From: CBDVBD01 sp965372135
GTDB taxonomy: Bacteria > Electryoneota > RPQS01 > CBDVBD01
Direction: 5' to 3'
Assembly (NCBI GenBank): GCA_965372135.1
Contig: CBDVBD010000021.1
Location: 1 to 31,318 of the forward strand
DNA: 31,318 bases
Below the pieces are notes generated by a model. The model was not told where the DNA came from. It searched no databases and saw only the letters and a list, made by a program, of their open reading frames with translations. Both the position numbers and the translations under genes were made by a program. Each line of letters opens with the position of its first letter. Positions within the stretch are counted from its first letter, which is position 1. This document shows, piece after piece, positions 25,139-31,318 of this stretch.

Positions 25139-26647
25139 ATGGACACCATGGCAAAAATATTTAAGCACTGCACCAGCGAATACCCTTCCAATGATGCGCT
25201 GTTATGGAACGGGAAAACCGTAACCTACCGTGAATTTGGCGAGGCAACGTTACGGCTGGCGAATTCCCTGTTAAATCTGGGGATCGGCAAGGGTGATCGT
25301 ATCGTCATGATGCTGCCCAATATCCCGCAATTCCCCATAGTGTATTATGCGGCATTGATGATTGGTGCGGTGGTGGTGCCCATCAACATCATGTTCAAGC
25401 ACCACGAAATCGCTTTCCTTTTGGATGATTCTGAAGCGAAGGCGATCATCGCCTGGGATGGATTCGCTGGGGAAGTGTTGCGTGCCGTCAGCGGCATGGA
25501 AGCTCTGAAGCACATCATTTTCTTAGGAGATCAACGGTTTGAAAATACCGGTGACCTCACGGAATTAATCGCCAACGGTTCCACCGATGAGATCCCGGAA
25601 GAGATCAGCAGTGATGATGTCGCGCTGGTATTGTACACATCCGGCGTCACCGGACGACCCAAAGGCGCCGAGATTACCCATTTTTCCGTCACGCGTCATC
25701 TCCTCGAAACCCAGGAAATATTCCGCTTTTCGCATGACGACCGTTTCCTGACGGTGCATCCACTATTTCATCCCATGGGTCAGGCAATGGCGATGAATGT
25801 GGGATTGGCGGCGGGGGCGTTATTGATACTCCATCCTCGTTTTCATCCCGGAGACATCTTAAATGCGATCCAGGATAGGAAGGTTACTGTATTCCTGGGG
25901 GTACCTTCTATGTACCGTTTGATCATGAAATTCCCGTCCCTGGATAAATTCGATGTATCCAGCCTGCGGTATGCGATCTCCGGGGGGAGCGCTTTTCCAC
26001 AGGAGCTGATGGAACAGTTCGAAGTGGGGTTCGAAGCACCCTTGTTAGAAGGTTATGGCTTGTCGGAAGCTTATTCGTTTGTGACGGTCAATCAGATGAA
26101 ACGTGGGCGATTGGCGGGATCGGCGGGACTCTCGATTCCTGGGGTGGAAGTCAAGATTTTCGATGGCAACGACCAGGAAATGGCGATCGATGAAGTGGGA
26201 GAAATCGTGGTGCGGGGACCTACCATGATGCGGGGATACCTGAATCGCCCGGAAGTCACCAGAATCGCATTACGTGACGGATGGTTGCACACCGGTGATG
26301 TTGGCAGGATCGATTTTAGCGGTTACTTGCACATCATGGATCGAACCAACGATGTGATTATTAAGAGCGGCTTTAAAATCTTCCCCCGGGAGATCGAAAC
26401 CGTGATTGATGGATTGCCGCACGTCCGGGATGTGGCGGTGATTGGTATCCCTGATGAGGAAACCGGTGAGGAGATCAAAGCCTGTGTGGTGTTGAAACCC
26501 GGCGCTCAAATTACTTCCGGCGAAATTCAGGAATACTGCCGGGAGAGGATAGCGCCGTACAAGAGCCCCAAATTGGTACGCTTTTACCGGGAGTTACCCA
26601 AAACCGCTACCGGTAAAGTGATGAAGGAAGAACTTCGCGGCGCATGA
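25139..26647 (+). CDS. AMP-forming acyl-CoA synthetase (class I adenylate-forming)
   Basis: 502 aa. It should activate a carboxylic acid, most likely a fatty acid, with ATP to acyl-AMP and then to acyl-CoA in the cytosol. Visible: P-loop YTSGVTGRPKGAE (166-178; V replaces the usual T of TSGTTG), the A5 motif LLEGYGLSEA (302-311), HTGDVGRID, the hinge region IMDRTNDVIIKSGFKIFPREIE, and the adenylation lysine K493 in TATGKVMKEEL. Length is normal for medium/long-chain ligases of the FadD/CaiC type; chain length cannot be read from sequence. It could feed the sphingolipid-type enzymes encoded about 8 kb away, but no direct link is visible. The first ATG is used; a second ATG three codons later is an equal alternative. 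It follows the small protein after 16 bases. Confidence 0.92.
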   Translation: MDTMAKIFKHCTSEYPSNDALLWNGKTVTYREFGEATLRLANSLLNLGIGKGDRIVMMLPNIPQFPIVYYAALMIGAVVVPINIMFKHHEIAFLLDDSEAKAIIAWDGFAGEVLRAVSGMEALKHIIFLGDQRFENTGDLTELIANGSTDEIPEEISSDDVALVLYTSGVTGRPKGAEITHFSVTRHLLETQEIFRFSHDDRFLTVHPLFHPMGQAMAMNVGLAAGALLILHPRFHPGDILNAIQDRKVTVFLGVPSMYRLIMKFPSLDKFDVSSLRYAISGGSAFPQELMEQFEVGFEAPLLEGYGLSEAYSFVTVNQMKRGRLAGSAGLSIPGVEVKIFDGNDQEMAIDEVGEIVVRGPTMMRGYLNRPEVTRIALRDGWLHTGDVGRIDFSGYLHIMDRTNDVIIKSGFKIFPREIETVIDGLPHVRDVAVIGIPDEETGEEIKACVVLKPGAQITSGEIQEYCRERIAPYKSPKLVRFYRELPKTATGKVMKEELRGA

Positions 26648-26716
26648 CAGTGTATTACGATCTCATACTTACATCTGGTTTCTCGACGTATGACTTGACA
26701 TAACACGGAGTGGGTC

Positions 26717-27451
26717 ATGAGGATAATGTTAAAGTCATTGTTGATAGTGTTATTGTGCTTAACCGTGGTCATGGCGATTGCCGCCGGCAAGAAAAGCCGG
26801 TTTGTGACCGAAGACGGGGTAGAGATTATCGGCAGCATGTGGATACCGGAACAGGATCAATCGCCTACCGTAATCTTGCTGCACATGTTGGGGAAGACGC
26901 GGGCTGACTGGGATGACATGGCTCAGAGTTTGGTCAACAAGGGATATGCGGTGGTGAGTATTGACCTGCGCGGGCATGGGGAATCCACTAAGCAGGATGG
27001 TTCCACTATCGATGTCCTCCAGTTCACCGAAGATGATTTTCAGAACATGGTGATGGATGTCGAGGCAGTGCTAAAGGTGTTGCGAAAAGACGTGCGAATT
27101 GATAGCACACGGATCGCCATAATCGGAGCCAGTATCGGCGCTAATGTGGCGTTACAAGCGGCAGCCGCCGACCCACAGATTCCGGTAGTGGTACTGTTGT
27201 CACCCGGGAAAATTTACCGGGGCATTCGCACCGATACCGCCCTGTTGGATTACGGGAAACGTACTATCCTGATCGCGGCATCGGATGAGGACGAATACGC
27301 CGCTAATTCATCGCGGTACTTGAGGGAATTGGCTCAGGGGTACAGCAAATTGTTGATGTACAATATGATCGGGCACGGCACCGAAATGTTTAACGCTGCT
27401 ACCGATCTGGAAACTGAGATCTTCGACTGGTTAGATGCCTATTTACAATAG
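26717..27451 (+). CDS. Secreted or lipid-facing alpha/beta hydrolase
   Basis: 244 aa. An N-terminal hydrophobic segment (SLLIVLLCLTVVMAIAA, about 6-23) suggests export or membrane anchoring. The alpha/beta hydrolase core shows VILLHMLGKTRADWDD (oxyanion region), IDLRGHGES, nucleophile elbow GASIGA (S139), acid D190 (IAASDEDEYA) and histidine H220 (IGHGTEMF): a complete Ser-Asp-His triad with normal spacing. The fold family is sure, the substrate unknown; esterase/dienelactone-hydrolase-like enzymes are closest by pattern. A CGGAG site precedes the ATG. The 69-base gap from the acyl-CoA synthetase allows cotranscription. A hairpin at 27593-27610 lies well downstream, so the 3' end is not firmly placed. 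Confidence 0.88.
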   Translation: MRIMLKSLLIVLLCLTVVMAIAAGKKSRFVTEDGVEIIGSMWIPEQDQSPTVILLHMLGKTRADWDDMAQSLVNKGYAVVSIDLRGHGESTKQDGSTIDVLQFTEDDFQNMVMDVEAVLKVLRKDVRIDSTRIAIIGASIGANVALQAAAADPQIPVVVLLSPGKIYRGIRTDTALLDYGKRTILIAASDEDEYAANSSRYLRELAQGYSKLLMYNMIGHGTEMFNAATDLETEIFDWLDAYLQ

Positions 27452-27537
27452 GATGGGCGGATAACGGCAGCGCTGGTGGGATGTACTAAATGTATTAGTT
27501 TAGGGGCTGCCGGCGGTACAAAGTTAATAAAAAACAC

Positions 27538-27566
27538 TTGCCTTTCGGGTAAAAAGTTATTATATT
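27538..27566 (+). promoter_or_regulatory. Promoter for the CAT tRNA gene
   Basis: TTGCCT, 17-base spacer, TATATT, placing the start near 27573, about 60 bases before the mature tRNA. The -10 and the preceding TTAT match the promoters of the propeller genes. Confidence 0.7.
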
Positions 27567-27592
27567 TCGACCTTTGCGAATTCTGCGCGATT

Positions 27593-27610
27593 CCCGCTCT
27601 TTGGAGCGGG
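27593..27610 (+). other. Hairpin in the tRNA 5' leader
   Basis: CCCGCTC-TTTG-GAGCGGG: a perfect 7-bp stem with 4-base loop, between the predicted transcription start and the tRNA. No T-run follows (TTAATGG), so a processing or structural element is as likely as a terminator for the upstream hydrolase gene. Confidence 0.4.
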
Positions 27611-27635
27611 TTAATGGATCTAACACCTTGTTTGA

Positions 27636-27709
27636 GGCGGCGTAGCTCAGCTGGTTAGAGCAGTGGAATCATAATCCACGTGTCGGGGGTTCGAGTCCCT
27701 CCGCCGCTA
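27636..27709 (+). tRNA. tRNA-Met (CAT), possibly tRNA-Ile2
   Basis: A full cloverleaf can be folded. Acceptor GGCGGCG/CGCCGCT has a G1-U72 wobble and A73. D stem GCTC/GAGC. Anticodon stem GTGGA/TCCAC with loop ATCATAA, anticodon CAT at 27670-27672. Five-base variable loop. T stem GGGGG/CCCTC with loop TTCGAGT. It lacks the C1-A72 mismatch and the three G-C pairs of initiator tRNA, so it is not fMet. Elongator Met and lysidine-modified Ile2 share the CAT anticodon and cannot be cleanly separated by eye. CCA is not encoded (CCG follows A73). Confidence 0.95.
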
Positions 27710-27742
27710 CCGATATCTAAATGTAATCAGGGGAAAATAATG

Positions 27743-27792
27743 CTCCTCCGGAGATGGATCTGATAACCGCAATCCCTCTTTGGAGGAGTTTT
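27743..27792 (+). terminator. Possible terminator after the tRNA
   Basis: CTCCTCC (27743-27749) and GGAGGAG (27782-27788) can pair across a 32-base loop, followed by TTTTCTT. The loop is long for an intrinsic terminator, so this is tentative. Confidence 0.4.
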
Positions 27793-27860
27793 CTTATCGC
27801 GAATATACAACCTAATGTCACCCATCACCCTATTCTGTCATCCCGGACCCCTTCTTTGTC

Positions 27861-27880
27861 ATCCCCGCGCAGGCGGGGAT
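27861..27880. repeat. REP-like intergenic palindrome
   Basis: ATCCCCGC-GCAG-GCGGGGAT: a perfect 8-bp stem in the context GTCATCCCCGCGCAGGCGGG, the form of the widespread dispersed palindromes found between genes in many bacteria. A partial copy, GTCATCCCGGA, sits about 24 bases upstream. It lies between the tRNA and the convergent beta-helix genes. Confidence 0.7.
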
Positions 27881-27893
27881 CCAAGATCTTGTT

Positions 27894-28166
27894 TTATTTT
27901 AACAGCAAAGCTTTTTGTCTATACTCCTTCCCATTCGCTGACATTTGGAAGATATAGATACCGGAAGCCAGGGAGCTTGCATCCCAAAATACTCGATGGG
28001 CTCCCGGGGAAAGAGGGGTGAAGTCAAATTGATCGACACGCTGTCCTAAGATGTTGTAGATGATGATCTTGATCTCGGATTGGGTAGGAATTGTGAAGGG
28101 AATTACCAATACGTTGTTGAAGGGGTTAGGGTAAGGCGGGAGTAGGACGAAGTCCTGGTGTAGAGA
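27894..28166 (-). pseudogene. Stranded T9SS sorting tail of the beta-helix gene
   Basis: The frame open from 28166 down to the stop at 27894 encodes a complete T9SS-type tail: QDFVLLPPYPNPFN, VIPFTIP, YNILGQRVDQF, LSPGAHRVFWD, LASGIYIFQM, ending ALLLK. It closely resembles the tail of the next protein (29344 onward). It has no plausible start of its own. It lies just past the stop of the beta-helix gene (28174) in another frame: a TAA at 28174-28176 ends that gene and a TGA at 28167-28169 precedes the tail. At least two changes are therefore needed to reconnect them, making this look like real decay and not a single read error. Confidence 0.8.
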
Positions 28167-28173
28167 TCAGGAG

Positions 28174-29310
28174 TTAGGGCTTAGATTGGGGAATTTGCAT
28201 ATCTTTCATCCCAAGATCGGCATAGGGACCACCATAAGCACCCATGTCACTCCGGGACACAGCGGGATTGCTGTTAGAAAGAACTGTATCGCCAGAACCG
28301 AGACATGGTGAATTCCACTTAAGGTGATAGTAGTTATCATCACCATAGCTTTCTATAAACCTTGGATCAGACAGGACTCGACCAGTATAGTCACCAGGAT
28401 TGTTACAAATGCCAACACCGGTATCATAGAAACAGCTATATAGCAAATCAATGGGATTGCCAAACGGAGGAGGAAGAACTCTTACACAAAGACTATCACA
28501 GTCTGTGAATATATTATTTCTTAAGTCGCTGCCACCGAAGCCAGACAGAAAGTAAATTCCATGACAATCATCTCCGGTACTATCAATTACATTGTTGATA
28601 AACACTCCGATGTCACCTTCACAGTAAATCCCGTGGCTTTTGTTTTTTGCAAATATATTGTTTTCGATCTCAATCTCAGGATTGTGCATGTACATTCCAG
28701 TACTGCAGTCGACCACATAGTTATTCTTGACTTCAGAATCTTCATCGCTATAGTAAATTTTTATCCCGTGATCGCAATTGCTAATCGTATTGTATCTCAC
28801 TTTAACATCAGGATAATCGCGAAAAGTCACTCCTGGACCGGAATTATCGTGGATGTAGCAGCTATCAACTACCACCTGACAATCATTTCTACCTTGTATG
28901 ACACCATCTGCGACGTTAAAAGCAGCCCTTGGATCACCACCATAACGAATTTCGCAGTTTTTTAGAGTCATAGTGGCAAGATTCCCTTGAATACCCAACG
29001 CGATTAGGGCTCCCCAAAAGCCAGAGTACTCATGTTGCGGGATGTCGGCAGTGAAAATGACTTGATCACCTGTGGAATTACCCGCAGTCAACACACCATT
29101 GACAGTGATGTCATAATCACCATCAAACTGTACTACGCAACCTTCCTCAATGATAAGTGTACTGTCTTGGTGTACCCAACAACTGTCGACAATATGATGA
29201 GTATCAGTATTGTACCAGGTTCCATATACTTCATCCTGGTGGTCAATAGCAAATGCGCTAAATGTAGCGACTAGGATTGCCTCTGCTATGATTATTGCTC
29301 GATGTAACAT
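28174..29310 (-). CDS. Secreted right-handed beta-helix protein, T9SS tail disconnected
   Basis: 378 aa from ATG 29310, chosen because GGAGG (29317-29321) lies 6 bases upstream and a signal peptide (AIIIAEAILVATFSAFA) begins there; a start 11 codons earlier at 29343 is less likely. After the signal comes a strand-rich lead (TLIIEEGCVVQF), then repeated right-handed beta-helix turns (NCEIRYGG, SCYIHDNSGPGV, YNTISNCDHGI, NNYVVDCSTGM, NNIFAKNKSHGI, NNIFTDCDS), as in Pfam Beta_helix/NosD-like secreted proteins. Near the end SPCLGSGDT ... SRSDMGAYGGP is the cap motif shared with the next gene. The protein stops after QIPQSKP, before the sorting tail, so as written it lacks T9SS targeting. It follows the next gene by 33 bases, probably one operon. 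Confidence 0.87.
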   Translation of the reverse strand: MLHRAIIIAEAILVATFSAFAIDHQDEVYGTWYNTDTHHIVDSCWVHQDSTLIIEEGCVVQFDGDYDITVNGVLTAGNSTGDQVIFTADIPQHEYSGFWGALIALGIQGNLATMTLKNCEIRYGGDPRAAFNVADGVIQGRNDCQVVVDSCYIHDNSGPGVTFRDYPDVKVRYNTISNCDHGIKIYYSDEDSEVKNNYVVDCSTGMYMHNPEIEIENNIFAKNKSHGIYCEGDIGVFINNVIDSTGDDCHGIYFLSGFGGSDLRNNIFTDCDSLCVRVLPPPFGNPIDLLYSCFYDTGVGICNNPGDYTGRVLSDPRFIESYGDDNYYHLKWNSPCLGSGDTVLSNSNPAVSRSDMGAYGGPYADLGMKDMQIPQSKP

Positions 29311-29343
29311 GATACACCTCCAAATATTTTTAGTAGTTTTCAC

Positions 29344-31318
29344 TTACTTTAGAAATAAGACTTTTCGGTTAAATTCTTTATCACCGGAGATTAGCTGGAT
29401 GATATATAAACCGGAAGCGCACGAGTTGGAATTCCAGACCACTCGATGTGTTCCCGGAGAAAGAGGAGGGAATGTGAACTCCTGGACCTTTTGACCCAGG
29501 ATGTTGTAGATGTTGATGATCACCTCCTTTTCAACAGGTATAGTGAACGGGATAATCAAAACACTGTTAAAGGGATTAGGATAAGGTGGGAGTAATGCAA
29601 AATCAGTTGGAAGCGGTTTTTGTCGTTGGGAAAGGACGGGAACGTAAGGATAGCTTTCTCCCCAGGGACCGCCCCAGCAGCCGATATCATTTCTAGTACT
29701 GTCAGGATCGTAAAAAAATGGATCTGGGTCTCCAGCATCTATACAGGGGGAACCAAGTGATAAGCGAAAATCGATGGTGTCCTGAACCACGGGATTGAGA
29801 AATATATTAGTAGTATCACCAAAGCAATTAACCAAATCACTGTCATTGCCAAAGAAATCGTTATAGCTGAGATCGAGTATCTGAGGATTACCATGTCGTA
29901 CTCGAACACCAAAATGATTATTCAAGAAGATGTTATTTTTAATGGAAACTCCATCCTCGGGAACATAGAAGCTGATCCCTGTCTCGGTTCTGTAGAAAAC
30001 ATTGTTGCTGATCAAAATGCTATCCCCACCGGAAGAAGACATTCCAGTATGGCAAATAAAGATATTATTTGCAACGATCCCAGAAGAACCATTCATATAA
30101 TCCACGCCGGTGTCTGTCTGGATTACTCTATTCCCGATAAATTCCAACCAGCTTCCGAACTCGGCACGTCCATATCCGCCTCCGATTAAAACGCACTTTT
30201 CGACCACACCCTGAGAGCTATGACGAAAATCAAAGTGCGATCCTGTCGAACCGGAATCGAAATACTCTGAATAGGTATTGGCGAGTGTGGCAGATGAGGA
30301 AACCACCCTTACAAAGGTATTTGCCAAATTATGATGTATCAGACTTTCGCAACTGTCCACCAGGACCCAGGAATTGTTATCTACATAGACCCCAAAACGA
30401 CTATCTACGATTTCGGTATGTTTGACGATCACATTGCTTTGAGAATCCGCCACGACTCCATAATAAGGATTTAAGAGATGGGCAAACTCGATATGAGATG
30501 TGTCAGTTTCCGAACCAATGCATTGAATCCCCCGCCAGGCACGAAGGAGGGAATCCCCAAATTCCGGGACAAAACGGATACTGTCCTCTGGGGTTCCAAC
30601 CGCGTGTAAGCTACCTCTGACTACTATTCGCCGTCGCAAATCTTGAATCTCATGCCATTGAAACCTTATCTCCACCCCTGGCTCGATCCGCAGATTGTCC
30701 CCTGCCGGGACAATTACATCCTCTACTACCATATAAGGTGACTGCTCCAATGTCAAAACACCTGTCACTTCCCCCCCTATGATGGTATAATGACTAATCA
30801 ACACATTAACTTCCTGGGAATCCCGTTGTGCCAAGCCGTCTTCCACCCACACCCCAAACGTGAAATCTTCCTGATTATTGGGCACTCTGCCGGATAAAAA
30901 GGCAGTATTTTCTACAAAATCCATCACAGGATAGACCCGGTATAGCCATCGTGGCAACCCCCAGAATCCAAACCGCAAAGGACCGTTATCGTCGGTAGCT
31001 TGTGCGGTATAACGCAGCTTTGTGCCCCTCTGCACATTTACTACTGCAGGTGATATTAATACTGGCGGCTGGTCGATCAGTTGATCGAAATAATAGGCTC
31101 CCATGTCAGCTCGAGTACTATCGGGATCCATCGGCGACTCCGGATCTCCGGCATCGATACAGGGGGAATTGGCTTGCAGTCGATAATCAAACGGATATCC
31201 ACCCCGCAATAATGGATCTACAAAAATATTCCCAGTATCCAGTTCGCAATTATATGTTACTGCGTTCACTTGATGAAAGTCGTTGTACTTGATATCAAAT
31301 GAACGGGAAGATGAACCA
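29344..31318 (-). CDS. Secreted right-handed beta-helix protein with T9SS tail, 5' end outside the window
   Basis: Partial. The frame stays open to the right edge (residues such as FDIKYNDFHQ precede the GTG at 31267-31269), so that GTG is not the true start and the N-terminus lies beyond 31318. The visible part, about 658 aa, opens with the end of one beta-helix array and a cap (SPCIDAGDPE ... DSTRADMGAYYF). A cadherin/Ig-like segment follows (PAVNVQRGTKLRYTAQATDD). Then comes a second helix with about ten turns (HLLNPYYGVV, HTEIVDSRFGVYV, NNIFICHTGM, NNVFYRTETGI, NNIFLNNHFGV) and a second cap (SPCIDAGDPD ... DSTRNDIGCWGG). It ends in an intact T9SS tail (LLPPYPNPFN, YNILGQKV, SGLYIIQ, KVLFLK). 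Expected at the cell surface; possibly polysaccharide-binding or -cleaving, but no catalytic residues were identified. Confidence 0.9.
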   Translation of the reverse strand, partial: GSSSRSFDIKYNDFHQVNAVTYNCELDTGNIFVDPLLRGGYPFDYRLQANSPCIDAGDPESPMDPDSTRADMGAYYFDQLIDQPPVLISPAVVNVQRGTKLRYTAQATDDNGPLRFGFWGLPRWLYRVYPVMDFVENTAFLSGRVPNNQEDFTFGVWVEDGLAQRDSQEVNVLISHYTIIGGEVTGVLTLEQSPYMVVEDVIVPAGDNLRIEPGVEIRFQWHEIQDLRRRIVVRGSLHAVGTPEDSIRFVPEFGDSLLRAWRGIQCIGSETDTSHIEFAHLLNPYYGVVADSQSNVIVKHTEIVDSRFGVYVDNNSWVLVDSCESLIHHNLANTFVRVVSSSATLANTYSEYFDSGSTGSHFDFRHSSQGVVEKCVLIGGGYGRAEFGSWLEFIGNRVIQTDTGVDYMNGSSGIVANNIFICHTGMSSSGGDSILISNNVFYRTETGISFYVPEDGVSIKNNIFLNNHFGVRVRHGNPQILDLSYNDFFGNDSDLVNCFGDTTNIFLNPVVQDTIDFRLSLGSPCIDAGDPDPFFYDPDSTRNDIGCWGGPWGESYPYVPVLSQRQKPLPTDFALLPPYPNPFNSVLIIPFTIPVEKEVIINIYNILGQKVQEFTFPPLSPGTHRVVWNSNSCASGLYIIQLISGDKEFNRKVLFLK

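Noticed and set aside
26695..26700. TTGACA upstream of the alpha/beta hydrolase
   Set aside because: It lies only 16 bases before the ATG, leaving no room for a -10 box and leader.
28561..28965. 134-residue plus-strand frame within the beta-helix gene
   Set aside because: Antisense to a well-supported beta-helix protein; composition is that of a reverse-read repeat and no ribosome site precedes it.

Overview
The window looks like a chromosomal piece of an uncultured bacterium from the Fibrobacterota-Chlorobiota-Bacteroidota (FCB) neighbourhood. Three complete or partial secreted proteins end in a classic type IX secretion (T9SS, Por) sorting tail (YPNPFN ... LGQ/LGR ... SGIYF ... K), and a serine-palmitoyltransferase-like enzyme of the Bacteroidota type is present. 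Two things argue against a typical Bacteroidia genome. Start codons often follow strong AGGAGG-type Shine-Dalgarno sites, and five promoters have the canonical sigma-70 layout with a 17-base spacer and an identical TATATT -10 box, instead of the Bacteroidia TTTG/TANNTTTG form. Phylum assignment is inference; no rRNA or other marker is present.

Layout. (1) 49-8993, minus strand: five tandem paralogues of secreted repeat proteins. Each begins its mature chain with QPPD(T/S)LW and carries exactly seven repeats of about 52 residues, so each is probably a seven-bladed beta-propeller. Two end in a T9SS tail and three do not; the first-transcribed copy (7175-8993) is broken by a one-base frameshift. 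(2) 9482-13764, plus strand: a membrane glycosyltransferase, a sigma-54-dependent response regulator, and, overlapping its stop codon, an unusual one-pass membrane protein with an N-terminal domain resembling the ribosomal L7/L12 C-terminal domain, closed by a strong terminator. (3) 13941-18157: prolyl-tRNA synthetase, then a two-gene unit pairing a serine-palmitoyltransferase-like enzyme with a GNAT-fold protein, read as bacterial ceramide/sphingolipid synthesis. (4) 18245-20108: an AT-rich type II restriction-modification cassette, a D12-type adenine methyltransferase plus an endonuclease closely resembling EcoRV. (5) 20144-27451: comM (YifB), a large Kelch/FN3/T9SS protein, a small unknown protein, an acyl-CoA synthetase and a secreted alpha/beta hydrolase. 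(6) 27636-27709: a tRNA with CAT anticodon and its own promoter, followed by a REP-like palindrome. (7) 27894-31318, minus strand: two secreted right-handed beta-helix proteins. One has its T9SS tail stranded behind stop codons; the other runs off the right edge.

How the genes fit together. Much of the window concerns the cell surface: T9SS cargo (propellers, Kelch, beta-helix), a lipid-linked sugar transferase, probable sphingolipid enzymes and a fatty-acid activating ligase. The restriction cassette looks horizontally acquired. The least explained items are the L7/L12-like membrane protein coupled to the sigma-54 regulator, with a terminator-like hairpin inside its coding region, and the five-copy propeller family in which tail loss and frameshifting suggest ongoing birth and decay.
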